In this document: positions 34,494 to 43,433 of the stretch, piece by piece
Layout of the letters: each line of letters begins with the position of its first letter
How positions within the stretch are numbered: position 1 is the stretch's first letter
Assembly: GCA_943331295.2 (NCBI GenBank)
Contig: CALQLA020000022.1
Coordinates: 1-64,000, forward strand
DNA from: Bordetella parapertussis
GTDB taxonomy: Bacteria; Pseudomonadota; Gammaproteobacteria; Burkholderiales; Casimicrobiaceae
Direction: 5' to 3'
DNA length: 64,000 nt
Position numbers and translations under genes: made by a program
The notes under the pieces: model-generated
What the model was told of the DNA's origin: nothing
The model's database searches: none
What the model saw: the letters and a program-made list of their open reading frames with translations, nothing else

Positions 34494-35024
34494 TCAGCCC
34501 TGCGGGACCCGCACCTGCAGCGCATTGTGCGTAAAGGCCAGCATCGCGTAATAGCCGATCGTACCGACCAGCTCGACCACGCCTTCGTCGCCGAACGCGC
34601 GATGCGCGTCGGCGAAGAGCGCATCGGTCAGGTGGTGCGTCCGGACAAGTTCCCGCGCGCACGCGATCGGCAGTGCGATCCTGCCGTCGGTCGCCGGCAC
34701 CGGCGCCTTGGCGCGGATGGCGTCGACCACGCCGGGATCGACCCCGAGGCGCGTCGCGGCGCGGCCATGGATCGCGCCTTCGTAGCCATTGTCGAGTTCG
34801 CAGGACACCACGTACGCGAGAAGCTCGATCGTGAGCTCGGTGAGGCTCGACTCGAACCGGAACTTGGTACCCAGGTGGCAGATGCGGCTCGCCATCTCGG
34901 GCGCGTGCAGCATCACCGCATAGCTCGGCGACACCTGGCCGCGGCTCTTGGCAACGAAGTCGTAGGCGGTCCGGATGGAATCCGGCAATGCGTCACGGTC
35001 GAGGAGTTCGGGCAGTCGGGGCAT
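34494..35024 (-). CDS. Carboxymuconolactone decarboxylase family protein, copy 3
   Basis: CMD-family protein of 176 residues, close in layout to copy 1: MPRLPELLDRDALPDSIRTA start, LTIELLAYVVSCELDNGYEG and AIHGRAATRLGVDPGVV. The single Cys is not in a CxxC pair. It lies 9 bases after the aldo/keto reductase gene on the minus strand, so the two are probably co-expressed. Function unassigned. Confidence 0.8.
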   Translation of the reverse strand: MPRLPELLDRDALPDSIRTAYDFVAKSRGQVSPSYAVMLHAPEMASRICHLGTKFRFESSLTELTIELLAYVVSCELDNGYEGAIHGRAATRLGVDPGVVDAIRAKAPVPATDGRIALPIACARELVRTHHLTDALFADAHRAFGDEGVVELVGTIGYYAMLAFTHNALQVRVPQG

Positions 35025-35033
35025 GACGGGCTC

Positions 35034-35963
35034 TCAGGTGGCCGGCGGGACGATCGTGTCGATCCGGGCGAGCGTCTCCGCCGACAGGCGCCCGCGGTAG
35101 GCCGCCGCATTCGTCCGCACCTGCTCCGCCGACATCGCGCCGGCAATCACCGAGGCGACTTCGTCGCGCGTCAGCAGCCACGACACGGCGAGTTCGAGCA
35201 GCGTCATCCCGCTGTCGCGCGCCACCTGCGCGAGTTCATGCACGCGCGCCAGGTTCTCCTCGCTGTACAACTGACGCGTGATCCCGTCGGGGCCGAAGCG
35301 CGGCCCCCCGGGCGACGGCGTGTCCCTGCCGTACTTGCCCGTGAGCAGGCCGCTCGCGAGCGGAAAGAACGGCAGGAATCCGACGCCCAGCCGGGCGCAC
35401 TCGGGCAGCAGGGCGGCTTCGGCGCCGCGCCGCAGCAGGCTGTACTCCTCCTGCGTGCTCACGAAGCGCGGCGCGCCCGCGGCGACCGCCGATTGCGCCT
35501 CGGCGAGCTGGCCGGCACTGAACTTGGAGCAGCCGATCTCGCGGACCTTGCCCTCCCGCACGAGCTCGCCCAGGACGCCGAGCGTATCGGCGACGGGCGT
35601 ATCGGGGTCGGGCACGTGCAGCTGGTAGAGATCGATCCATTCGGTATTCAGGCGGCGCAGGCTCGCCTCCACCGCGCGGCGCACGTACGCGGGGCTGCCT
35701 CCGCCCGGCATGCCGGGGCCGAGCGGCAATCCGAACTTGGTGGCCACGATCACCTCGGAGCGACGCGCGCCCAAGGCGGCACCCAGGTACTCCTCGCTGC
35801 GCAGCCCGCCGTACTTGTCCGCCGTGTCGAAGAAGTTGATGCCGGCGGCCAGCGCCGCATCCACGACGCTCGCCGCGCCCGCCGCGTCCACGCGCTGCCC
35901 GAAGTTGTTGCAGCCGAGCCCGACGACCGAGACCGCGAGCGAACCGATGTTCCTCGTTTCCAT
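35034..35963 (-). CDS. Aldo/keto reductase
   Basis: TIM-barrel NADP-dependent oxidoreductase of 309 residues. METRNIGSLAVSVVGLGCNN start, catalytic Asp/Tyr region INFFDTADKYGG (Asp and Tyr), Lys in EVIVATKFGLP, His in IDLYQLHVPDPDTP, and cofactor region EVASVIAGAMSAEQVRTN. These four residues make the complete AKR tetrad. The ATG at 35963 matches the family start; one at 35975 is also possible. The long frame upstream to 36956 is a shadow of the isomerase gene. Sits between the TIM-barrel isomerase and CMD genes on one strand, with short gaps. Confidence 0.88.
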   Translation of the reverse strand: METRNIGSLAVSVVGLGCNNFGQRVDAAGAASVVDAALAAGINFFDTADKYGGLRSEEYLGAALGARRSEVIVATKFGLPLGPGMPGGGSPAYVRRAVEASLRRLNTEWIDLYQLHVPDPDTPVADTLGVLGELVREGKVREIGCSKFSAGQLAEAQSAVAAGAPRFVSTQEEYSLLRRGAEAALLPECARLGVGFLPFFPLASGLLTGKYGRDTPSPGGPRFGPDGITRQLYSEENLARVHELAQVARDSGMTLLELAVSWLLTRDEVASVIAGAMSAEQVRTNAAAYRGRLSAETLARIDTIVPPAT

Positions 35964-36016
35964 CCGTGTTCCCATGTGATTGCCCGGGCCGATCGCGCGG
36001 CCGGGGCGGATTGAAG

Positions 36017-36880
36017 TCATCCGTTGAGGAGCGCGCGGGTACCCGCCATGATGCGGCGGGCACGCTCGAGCGGCGCCAGCCCGCCATACGTCACGCCGGG
36101 GGCTTCGAGACCGATCGAAAGAGCGGCCGGCACGGCGCGTATCAGCTCGCGCAACGGCAACGCCCCTTCCCCGGGGTAGAGTCGATCGTATCGCGCCTCG
36201 CGCGGAAGGTCTGCGGGCGGGACCGCGGGCGCGTCGCACAACTGCAGGCACGCGAGCATCCTGCCGTCCATTCCCGCTACGGCCGCCGGGCTCCCACCGG
36301 AGCGCATGAGGTGCAGCGCGTCGAGGCAGATGCCGAGGTTGGGATGGTCGACGCTGCGCACGACGCGGATCGCGTCCTCGAGCGTGGCGATGCCGCGGAA
36401 AGCCATGAACTCGATCATGGGTCGGATCCCCCGCGCGGCCGCGAGCTCGCACAAGTCGGCGAGCCGGCGCACGGTCGCGGGCTCGTCCCCGGGCTTCCAG
36501 TCGGCCTTTGCGGGCGCTGTGACCGTCATGCAGCGCGCGCCGACTTCCGCCGCGTAGTCGAGCATGGGCTCGAGCGCCCGCACGTCGGTCGCAGGTCCGA
36601 TGCGCACGACCTCCACCCCCAGCACCTGCATGCCGCTTTCCTGCAGCCGGCGCGCGATGGCCCGTCGCAGCGCAGGGTCGCCGATCACGTCGACGTCGGT
36701 GTCGAGGACGGGCACGAGCCGCAGGTCGACGGCATCGAATCCGGCAGCCTCGGCGGCATCGATCTGCTCGACCGGCGAACACGGCAGAACCGTGAGGGGT
36801 GACAACGAAAGAAGGCGGGAGCGCCCTCCTGCCTGCGGGCGGGACCCTTCCGCGCGCCCACTGCCTGTGGAACCTGCCAT
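36017..36880 (-). CDS. Sugar phosphate isomerase/epimerase-like TIM-barrel protein, copy 1
   Basis: AP-endonuclease-2/xylose-isomerase-like TIM barrel of up to 287 residues. It shows LTVLPCSPVEQIDAAEAAGF, IRPMIEFMAFRGIATLEDA with the first metal-binding Glu, LGICLDALHLMRSGG (Asp and His), LQLCDAPA and RLYPGEGALPLRELI. The N-terminal 20 residues of the longest frame are atypical, so the start may be later (for example a TTG near SLSPLT). Heads a leftward group with the aldo/keto reductase and CMD copy 3. A paralogue lies at 49861. Confidence 0.78.
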   Translation of the reverse strand: MAGSTGSGRAEGSRPQAGGRSRLLSLSPLTVLPCSPVEQIDAAEAAGFDAVDLRLVPVLDTDVDVIGDPALRRAIARRLQESGMQVLGVEVVRIGPATDVRALEPMLDYAAEVGARCMTVTAPAKADWKPGDEPATVRRLADLCELAAARGIRPMIEFMAFRGIATLEDAIRVVRSVDHPNLGICLDALHLMRSGGSPAAVAGMDGRMLACLQLCDAPAVPPADLPREARYDRLYPGEGALPLRELIRAVPAALSIGLEAPGVTYGGLAPLERARRIMAGTRALLNG

Positions 36881-36987
36881 GGCTGCCTTTCAATGAATCG
36901 TCGGGGGATACCGTCGGATGCGCGGCGGGATCCTGCGGCCGCCGGGACGCCTGCACCCGCGACGCTGCCGGGGAGATCGCCGTCGCG

Positions 36988-37950
36988 TCATTGCGCCTCG
37001 ATGCCGGCGCTCTTGACGTGCTTGCCGTATTGGACGACCTGGTTCGCGACGAACTTTGACCATTCCGGAGGCGACATGGCCGGCAGGAGGTCGTAGCCGA
37101 GCGCGTCGATCTGGGCCGGCATGCCGGGCAAGGCGACGATGGCGTTGAGATCCTGGTTCAGGCGCGCGACGATGGCGGGCGGCGTTCCGGCACGCACGAA
37201 GAAACCGGTCCAGTTATCGACCTGCAAGTCCGGAAGGAACTCCGTGATCGCGGGCACGCCGGGCAGCTTGGCATTGCGCGCGGGCATGACGGCCAACGGC
37301 TTGATCCGACCCGCCGTGATGAACGGCAGCGCCGTCGCCGTGTCCGTGAACATGAACTGCGTCTGGCCGTCCATCAGTTCCACCAGCGCCTGGCTGTTGG
37401 TCGTGTAGGGGATCTCCGTCACGTCGATCTTCGCCTGGACCCCGAAGATGCGGCCCGCGATGCGGTTGACGCTGTTGGTGAACGGAAACGACACCTTGCC
37501 TGAATTCGCCTTGGCGTACTCGATCAGGTCGTTGACCGAATTGACCGGCAGGGACTTGTTCACGACGAGGACGTACGGGGCCGCGCCCACGATGCCGATC
37601 GGGATGAAGTCCTTCTCCATGTCGTAGGTCATCGACTTGAAGAAGAACTTGTTCGCGGCATGAGTCGAGTTGGTGCCGATCTGGATCGTGTACCCGTCCG
37701 CCGGCAGCTTGGCGACGTAATCGGTGCCCAGCATGCCGGTGGCGCCCGGCTTGTTCAGGATCACCACGGGCTGGCCGAGTCGCTTCGACCATGCCGCTCC
37801 GATCATCCGCGCGAGCGTGTCGGACTGGTTGCCCGCGGCGAATGGCACGACGATGGTGACCTGGCGCGACGGATAGTCCTGCGCGACGGCGGTGCCGGGA
37901 GCGCCGATGCCGGCCACGACGGCAAGTGCTAGGGCTGCGTAGAACCACAT
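36988..37950 (-). CDS. Tripartite tricarboxylate transporter receptor (Bug/TctC family) 5
   Basis: Bug receptor of 320 residues. Signal peptide MWFYAALALAVVAGIGAPGT through TAVAQ, then VTIVVPFAAGNQSDTLARMI, VILNKPGATGMLGTDYVAKL, ITEIPY-type segment VTEIPYTTNSQALVELMDGQ. The start at 37950 is supported by AGGAGG. It departs from the others in having GNQSD in the ligand loop, which suggests a distinct ligand. Behind operator copy 7. Confidence 0.87.
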   Translation of the reverse strand: MWFYAALALAVVAGIGAPGTAVAQDYPSRQVTIVVPFAAGNQSDTLARMIGAAWSKRLGQPVVILNKPGATGMLGTDYVAKLPADGYTIQIGTNSTHAANKFFFKSMTYDMEKDFIPIGIVGAAPYVLVVNKSLPVNSVNDLIEYAKANSGKVSFPFTNSVNRIAGRIFGVQAKIDVTEIPYTTNSQALVELMDGQTQFMFTDTATALPFITAGRIKPLAVMPARNAKLPGVPAITEFLPDLQVDNWTGFFVRAGTPPAIVARLNQDLNAIVALPGMPAQIDALGYDLLPAMSPPEWSKFVANQVVQYGKHVKSAGIEAQ

Positions 37951-38067
37951 GGGAAATCCTCCTGGGCGGTGGCCGACGGCTGCGTGGCCCGGCAGCTCGT
38001 TGCTCGACGCGGGGATGGCGGACACTTCATCGCCGCCCGCACTTGCTTCGCGCACTTGCTTCGTTTT

Positions 38068-38084
38068 ATCTCAGGGTATAGGAT
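38068..38084 (-). promoter_or_regulatory. 17-bp operator copy 7
   Basis: Minus strand ATCCTATACCCTGAGAT, followed by AAAACGAA. It lies 118 bases upstream of receptor 5 (leftward) and also upstream of the GST gene (rightward). Confidence 0.6.
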
Positions 38085-38258
38085 GTTCTAACAACGCACA
38101 ATAGCCATTGCCTGGGGCCGCCAGTTCGGGTTTTCAGCCACAGAATGCAACACCGGCCATCATTGACAGCGCCTTGCCGGCTGCGTAGATTTTAGGCGTA
38201 CCCCGGTATTTCGGACGGCTGCAGGTCTTTGCGAGCGCTGCCCCCCTTAGCACCCCGC

Positions 38259-38279
38259 ACCCCACACCCCACACCCCAC
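38259..38279 (+). repeat. Short tandem heptamer (ACCCCAC)x3
   Basis: Three perfect copies of ACCCCAC, with an imperfect fourth just before them. Such a tract can vary in copy number by slippage. It lies about 65 bases upstream of the GST start. Confidence 0.7.
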
Positions 38280-38345
38280 ACCGCGCAAGCCTTCGACGGG
38301 CGCTCCCATCCCACGGCCCACAGCGGCCGATTCGAAAGTGCAACC

Positions 38346-38951
38346 ATGAAGCTTCACTACAGCCCCACCTCGCCCTACGTCCGCAAGGTCCTCGTGACCG
38401 CGCTGCTCGGCGGCACGTACGACGGAATCGAACTCGTCCGCGCGACCCTGTCGCCGATCACCCCGAGCGCGGAGGTGCAGAAGGTCAACCCGATCGGCAA
38501 GATACCGGCCCTGCTGCTCGACGACGACACGGCGCTCTACGACTCTCCCGTGATCTGCGAGTACCTCGATTCGTTGAGCAAGGGCCCGCGGCTCGTTCCC
38601 GTCTCGGGCCCCGAGCGGTGGCGGGTGCTGACTCAGAACGCCCTGGCGGATGGACTCCTCGAAGCCGCGCAACTGATCCGCGCCGAGGCGTTGCGTCCCG
38701 ACGGCAGCCACTTCGAGCCGTGGCTAGCCGCCCAGCGCATCCGGATGGAAAACGCGCTCCGCGCGCTTGACGCGGAAGCCGTGCAGGAACTCACCAAGCT
38801 GACGCTGGGTTCCGTCGCGGCCTGCTGCGCATTGGGATGGCTCGACTTCCGGATGCCGGATCTCGGCTGGCGGGAGCGGCATGCTCGCCTGGCGTCGTGG
38901 TACGAAGGTTTCGCGAACGAGTGGTTCATGCGCAAGACGGCGCCGGCGTGA
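38346..38951 (+). CDS. Glutathione S-transferase family protein
   Basis: GST of 201 residues. N-terminal thioredoxin-like domain: MKLHYSPTSPYVRKVLVTAL, NPIGKIPALLLDDDTALYDS with the cis-Pro and DS (glutathione gamma-glutamyl contact: here LYDSPVICEYL). C-terminal helical domain ends WYEGFANEWFMRKTAPA. The Ser of SPTSPYVRK is the likely catalytic residue. It may detoxify or isomerise a pathway intermediate, for example maleyl-type isomerisation. The next gene, a maleate-isomerase/AMDase-type protein, begins 35 bases later. Confidence 0.85.
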   Translation: MKLHYSPTSPYVRKVLVTALLGGTYDGIELVRATLSPITPSAEVQKVNPIGKIPALLLDDDTALYDSPVICEYLDSLSKGPRLVPVSGPERWRVLTQNALADGLLEAAQLIRAEALRPDGSHFEPWLAAQRIRMENALRALDAEAVQELTKLTLGSVAACCALGWLDFRMPDLGWRERHARLASWYEGFANEWFMRKTAPA

Positions 38952-38985
38952 CCGGACCGTCGCATACCCCGCCGCCCCACGGCGC

Positions 38986-39699
38986 ATGACACCGGCCGCG
39001 TCCAGGCCGCGCGTGGGCGTGATGGTCCCCGCGAACAATACGACGGTCGCGCGGGAACTGCCCCAGTGGCTTCCCACCGCGGCGGCGATCGACGTCGTCC
39101 GCATCCCGCGCGGCAGCGGCCTGCTCTCGCCCGAGACACTGCCCGCGTACCGTGACAATGCCGTTGCTCTCGCCCGTCAGCTCGCCCGCGCGGACATCGA
39201 CGTCGTCGGATACGGCTGCACCGCGGCCGGCTTCATCCTCGGCCCCGAGGGCGATCGCGCGCTCACGCAAGACCTGCGGGCCGCCACGGGCAAGCCGGTC
39301 GTGACCATCGCCCATGCGATGAACGCCGCCCTGCTCGAACTCGGCGTGCAACGCGTGGCCCTGGTCACGCCCTACTCCCGGTCCGTCAACGACCAGCTTC
39401 GCTCGTACATCGCGAGCGTGGGCATCGAAGTCGCCGCGATGGACAGCTTCTTCGCCGCGAACGTCGACGAGCTCGGCCGCATCACGGCGCCGCAGGTGGC
39501 CGAGCTGTGCCGGGCGACGATGACCGACGCATGCCACGCCATGTTCATCGCCTGCGCGCAGTTGCCGACGTTCGAGGTACTCGACCGGTTGCGCGAGGAA
39601 TTCGGGCGGCCCGTTCTGTCGTCCGTGCAGTGCATGGCGGCACGGATCGGCGAGGTCGCCACGGCACCGCGTCTGTTTGCAAGACATCCCGATATGTGA
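38986..39699 (+). CDS. Asp/Glu racemase superfamily protein (maleate isomerase / arylmalonate decarboxylase-like)
   Basis: Protein of 237 residues in the Asp/Glu/hydantoin racemase superfamily. N-terminus RVGVMVPANNTTVARELPQW, first active-site loop DVVGYGCTAAGFILGPEGDR with one Cys, second loop MFIACAQLPTFEVLDRLREE with the second Cys. Two Cys at these places occur in maleate cis-trans isomerase and racemases, while arylmalonate decarboxylase keeps only the second. The two-Cys form favours isomerisation of a cis-dicarboxylate or racemisation. Probably co-transcribed with the GST gene. Operator copy 8 overlaps its stop codon. Confidence 0.78.
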   Translation: MTPAASRPRVGVMVPANNTTVARELPQWLPTAAAIDVVRIPRGSGLLSPETLPAYRDNAVALARQLARADIDVVGYGCTAAGFILGPEGDRALTQDLRAATGKPVVTIAHAMNAALLELGVQRVALVTPYSRSVNDQLRSYIASVGIEVAAMDSFFAANVDELGRITAPQVAELCRATMTDACHAMFIACAQLPTFEVLDRLREEFGRPVLSSVQCMAARIGEVATAPRLFARHPDM

Positions 39700-39702
39700 C
39701 AC
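39686..39702 (+). promoter_or_regulatory. 17-bp operator copy 8
   Basis: ATCCCGATATGTGACAC, followed by TATTGAAT. A weaker match (GACAC in place of GAGAC), overlapping the stop codon of the racemase-type gene, 137 bases before the epimerase start at 39839. Confidence 0.45.
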
Positions 39703-39838
39703 TATTGAATAACTCCGGAGGCGAGCAGGCCTCCGGCAAAGCGTCATCAGGCGCATCCCCCCGGATCGACCTCCCCCTCCCGTCAGCCAAAGCCTGGATC
39801 ACCACGACTTGCCGTGACCCAACCCTAGGACCTCACCT

Positions 39839-40819
39839 GTGAACATTTCCGGAACCCGCATCCTCGTCACCGGCGCCGGCGGCCACCTGGGCGGCCACAT
39901 CGTCGAGCAGCTCCGTCGCGAGGACGTTCGCGAGATCATCGCCATGGACCGCGCCTTCCCGACGGCGTCCGCATTGCTGGAGCCGCTCGACGATCCGCGG
40001 GTGACAAAGGCTGAGTGCGACATCACGAGGAAGGACCAGCTGCACGCGCTGCTGAAGGGTGTAGACGGCGTCGTCCACTCGGCGTCCCTGCTTTCGCGCG
40101 AAGTCGGCACCGACCTGCGCAACGCCTTCGACGTCAACATCGCCGGCATGATGGGGCTCCTCGAAGGGTGCGTGGCACAAGGCGTGCGCAAGGTCGTCTA
40201 TACGTCTTCCTCGTCCGTGTACCACGGCCATCCGCCCTATACCGGCGCCATCGCGGAGTCGGCCGGACTCAATCCGGCCTCGATGTACGGCGTCAGCAAG
40301 GCGAGCGGGGAGATGCTGCTGCGCGTCTTCCGCACGGTCCACGGGCTCGACTACGTCGCGCTGCGCATCGCGTCGATCTACGGCGTCCGGCAGAGCCGGC
40401 GCAGCAACCTGGCGCGCGTGATCCCCGAGACGTTCGACCGCGTGCAGCAGGGTCTGCGGCCTTTCGTGCACGGCGACGGCACCCCGACCTACGACTTCAT
40501 CGACGTTGTGGACGTCGCCCGCGCGCACGTGCTGGCAATGAAGAGCGACGTCACTGGCAAGGCGTACAACGTGGCGACCGGTGTCTCTACCGCGGTCAAC
40601 GACCTGGTCCGGCTGATCGCGAAGGTCGGCGGCTCCTCGCTCGAGCCGGAGTACGTCGATCGGGAAGGACGCTACAACATCCCCAACGAGTGTCTCGACG
40701 GCGCTACGGCGGCACGCGAACTGGGATTCCGCGCCGAGCGTTCGCTGCGCCAGGGACTCGAGGCCTACGCCGCGTGGCGGCAAGACTTGGCGGCCAGGGG
40801 CATCGTGCTCGACCAGTAG
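39839..40819 (+). CDS. NAD-dependent epimerase/dehydratase, copy 1
   Basis: Extended SDR of 326 residues. TGAGGHLGGHIVEQL (GxxGxxG), DGVVHSASLLSREVGTDLRN, YTSSSSVYHG with catalytic Ser, and YGVSKASGE (YxxxK) are all present, followed by PTYDFIDVVDVARAHVLAM. GTG start behind CTAGGACC. It could be a sugar-nucleotide epimerase or a lactonase-linked 3-oxo acid dehydrogenase; in this catabolic setting sugar-acid or hydroxy-acid dehydrogenation is as likely as polysaccharide work. Paralogue at 53098. Confidence 0.85.
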   Translation: MNISGTRILVTGAGGHLGGHIVEQLRREDVREIIAMDRAFPTASALLEPLDDPRVTKAECDITRKDQLHALLKGVDGVVHSASLLSREVGTDLRNAFDVNIAGMMGLLEGCVAQGVRKVVYTSSSSVYHGHPPYTGAIAESAGLNPASMYGVSKASGEMLLRVFRTVHGLDYVALRIASIYGVRQSRRSNLARVIPETFDRVQQGLRPFVHGDGTPTYDFIDVVDVARAHVLAMKSDVTGKAYNVATGVSTAVNDLVRLIAKVGGSSLEPEYVDREGRYNIPNECLDGATAARELGFRAERSLRQGLEAYAAWRQDLAARGIVLDQ

Positions 40820-40898
40820 GAACGTCCGCAATGGGCGTCGGTGGCGCGCGCATCCGTCGGCGCAAGGCGGCGTAGTCCCGCCGCCGGCCCGGACATCG

Positions 40899-41639
40899 CT
40901 ACTCCAGGAAGATCGCTTCGGCACCCATCACGTACGTTTCCACGCCCATCAGCGCGGCGAGCGTGAAGATCTCGAGGATCTCACTCTGGGCCGCCCCGGC
41001 CTTGAGCGCGTTGCGGATGTGGATGCGCAGACCCGGTTCGTAGGTGTGGGCCACCGAGCAGTCAATGCCGATGCAGATGAACTCGCGCTCCTTGCGCGAG
41101 AGCGTCCCGTTCTTCCAGCTCTCGGTCGAGAGATCCGTGAGCGCGGCGAAATACTCGGGGACAAGCCGCGCCACGGGATCGCGATCCGGGTTCCAGAAGC
41201 CGCGGATCTCGATGAACTTCTGCTTGGCGGCCTCGAGCTTCGGAGTCCACGCCGACGCCACGTCACCCGCCATCCCCATCGCCTTCATCTCCTCCTCGAG
41301 GATCGGGACCGATGCGTAGAGCGGATGGTTGGCGAGCCCGATCACCGTCACGAGCACGTCGATGATGTCCTCCTTCGACGCGCCTGCGGCCAGTGCGCGG
41401 GGGACGTGCCGCCGCACCTGGCTCGCGTTCAGCGCGGCAGCCGAGGCGTGCATGGCCAGCAGGATCAGCTCTTTCATCCGCGGCGTCAGGTTCGGCGCCG
41501 CCAGCGGCGCTCGCCAGAAGTCGGATACCGTCTGATAGGAACTCGGCGAGACCTCCTGCACTTGCTTCGCGATCGTCGCGTTGCCGAAGAGAGCGTCGAG
41601 CGATCCGAGGTCCGCGTGATGGATATCGTGGGATGACAT
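40899..41639 (-). CDS. Double-domain carboxymuconolactone decarboxylase family protein, copy 4
   Basis: Protein of 246 residues with two CMD repeats: LTPRMKELILLAMHASAAAL then RALAAGASKEDIIDVLVTVI, and LSRKEREFICIGIDCSVAHT then NALKAGAAQSEILEIFTLAA. Duplicated CMD proteins occur with aromatic and terpenoid catabolic genes. The Cys and His of DCSVAH could be catalytic. Leftward, 69 bases after the GMC copy 2 stop is not the case: it ends upstream of it, and the GMC gene lies on the same strand immediately upstream in the chromosome at 41709, so the order of transcription is aldehyde dehydrogenase, GMC, then this gene. Confidence 0.82.
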   Translation of the reverse strand: MSSHDIHHADLGSLDALFGNATIAKQVQEVSPSSYQTVSDFWRAPLAAPNLTPRMKELILLAMHASAAALNASQVRRHVPRALAAGASKEDIIDVLVTVIGLANHPLYASVPILEEEMKAMGMAGDVASAWTPKLEAAKQKFIEIRGFWNPDRDPVARLVPEYFAALTDLSTESWKNGTLSRKEREFICIGIDCSVAHTYEPGLRIHIRNALKAGAAQSEILEIFTLAALMGVETYVMGAEAIFLE

Positions 41640-41708
41640 GTTGCCTCCGAATGGCGGCGTCCTGCGACGCCGTGGCGTGCTCGCGACGCGTACGTCGCAG
41701 GATCCTGA

Positions 41709-43355
41709 CTAGTGGGTCAACGACGCAGCGGGTACTCGCGCGTCGTCGTGGAGCAGACGGGCCGCGCCACGCACGAGGTCGGCGCCCTTCTCGCCGATCA
41801 TGACAGCGGCCGCGTTGGTGTTGCCGGTGACGACGGTGGGCATGATCGACGCATCGATCACGCGCAACCGGCCCACGCCGCGCACGCGCAGCTCACTGTC
41901 GACGACGGCCATGGCGTCGTGGCCCATGCTGCAACTGCCCGCGGGATGGAACACGGAACCGCCGGTGCGCACGAGGTAATCGCGGATCTCGTCATCGGTC
42001 ACCGCGCCGCCGCCGGGGATCAATTCCTTCTGCACGCGTGCCGCCAGCGGTTGGGCCGCGAAGATCCTGCGCGCGAGGCGCACGCCGGCGATCATGGCGG
42101 TGACGTCGTCCCGCGCCGCAAGGTAGTTGGCGACGATGGCCGGCGGGTCCAGCGGATTGGCCGTGCGCAGCGAGATCCGCCCGCGCGACGACGGCCGCAC
42201 GCGGTAGACCGACGTGCTTATCGCGTTGTACGGGTCGATCTCGAATTCCCCGGTCGGCTTCATCGTGAACGTCATCGGCCGGAAGGACAGCTCGAGATCG
42301 GCGTAGTCGAGCGCCGGGTCGCTCTTGACGAACGCTGCGGCGGACGACGTGGCCAGCGCGAGGAAGCCCCGCTTCCGGAGGAGGTAGCGCGCGCCCTCGC
42401 GGTACTTGCGCCACCCGCGCAGCATGCGGTTGTACGAGCTCTCCTCGGTGGTCTGCGCCTGGACCCGGACCGCGAAGTGGTCCTGCAGGTTCTTGCCCAC
42501 GCCGGGGAGGTGCGCGACCACCGGAATGCCCTGCTGCCGGAGCTCGCCCGCGTCGCCGATCCCGGAGAGCATCAGCAGGTGCGGAGACCTGATCGCGCCG
42601 GCGGAGAGGATCACCTCGCGGCGGGCGCAGACCTTGCGCCGTTGCCCGTCGCGGAAGTATTCGACGCCGATGGCGACGTGGTCCTGCACGAGCACGCGGC
42701 AGACATGCACCTCCGATTCGACCTCGAGGTTCGGCCGTCCCAGCACCGGCTTCACGAACGCATCGTAGGAGGATTCGCGGATCCCGTTGCGGATAGTGCA
42801 CTGGACGATGCCCGCCCCGGACATCTCGCCGTCGCTGAAGTCGTCGTGGCGCGCGAGCCCGCTGCGGCGAGCGGCCTCGAGAAAGTCGTGCACGGTCGGA
42901 TGCACGTAGGACGGCTCGGTAACCGCCATCGGACCGTCCGCGCCGTGGATCGCGCTTGCGCCGCGTGCGTTGGATTCGGAACGGATGAAGTACGGCAGGA
43001 CGTCCTGCCACGACCAGCCCGGATTGCCGAGGCGGTCCCAACCGTCGTAGTCGTGGCGGTCGCCGCGAACGTACACCATGCCGTTGATCGCGCTGCCGCC
43101 GCCAAGCGCCTTGCCGCTCGGCCAGTACACGCTGCGCGCCCCAAGGCACGGCTCCGGCTCGGTGACGTAGTTCCAGTTATGGCGTTCGGAACGATGGAGC
43201 TTCGCCATGCCGGCCGGCGTGCGATTCCAGAACCCCGTCGCTGGCGGCCCTGCTTCGAGCAGCAGCACCGTCGCATTGGCGTCGTCGCTCAACCGCCGGG
43301 CGACGACGCATCCCGCCGACCCCGCGCCGATCACCACGTAGTCGAACGCGTCCAT
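41709..43355 (-). CDS. GMC family FAD-dependent oxidoreductase (choline-dehydrogenase-like), copy 2
   Basis: GMC oxidoreductase of 548 residues. FDYVVIGAGSAGCVVARRLS at the N-terminus, signature GKALGGGSAINGMVYVRGDR, and active-site VFHPAGSCSMG with the catalytic His plus VTGNTNAAAVMIGEKGADLV with the Asn of the canonical pair. These residues are complete, unlike copy 1. It oxidises an alcohol to an aldehyde; the aldehyde dehydrogenase 78 bases upstream in the same operon would convert the product to an acid. The start at 43355 fits the family although no clear ribosome site precedes it. Confidence 0.88.
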   Translation of the reverse strand: MDAFDYVVIGAGSAGCVVARRLSDDANATVLLLEAGPPATGFWNRTPAGMAKLHRSERHNWNYVTEPEPCLGARSVYWPSGKALGGGSAINGMVYVRGDRHDYDGWDRLGNPGWSWQDVLPYFIRSESNARGASAIHGADGPMAVTEPSYVHPTVHDFLEAARRSGLARHDDFSDGEMSGAGIVQCTIRNGIRESSYDAFVKPVLGRPNLEVESEVHVCRVLVQDHVAIGVEYFRDGQRRKVCARREVILSAGAIRSPHLLMLSGIGDAGELRQQGIPVVAHLPGVGKNLQDHFAVRVQAQTTEESSYNRMLRGWRKYREGARYLLRKRGFLALATSSAAAFVKSDPALDYADLELSFRPMTFTMKPTGEFEIDPYNAISTSVYRVRPSSRGRISLRTANPLDPPAIVANYLAARDDVTAMIAGVRLARRIFAAQPLAARVQKELIPGGGAVTDDEIRDYLVRTGGSVFHPAGSCSMGHDAMAVVDSELRVRGVGRLRVIDASIMPTVVTGNTNAAAVMIGEKGADLVRGAARLLHDDARVPAASLTH

Positions 43356-43433
43356 CGGATCAGGAGGCGGCAGGCGGAAGCGCCGCGCGGCGCGCCGCAA
43401 CAAGCGCCGTCGAGCGGCCCGCGAGGGGGTTGG

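Larger units (their letters stand above)
37951..38345. other. Divergent intergenic region receptor 5 / GST
   Basis: 395 bases with operator copy 7 and a short heptamer tandem repeat. No gene seen. Confidence 0.55.

Noticed and set aside
32757-36014. A 1085-codon plus-strand open frame
   Set aside because: Spans several well-recognised genes on both strands and shows no domain; a shadow.
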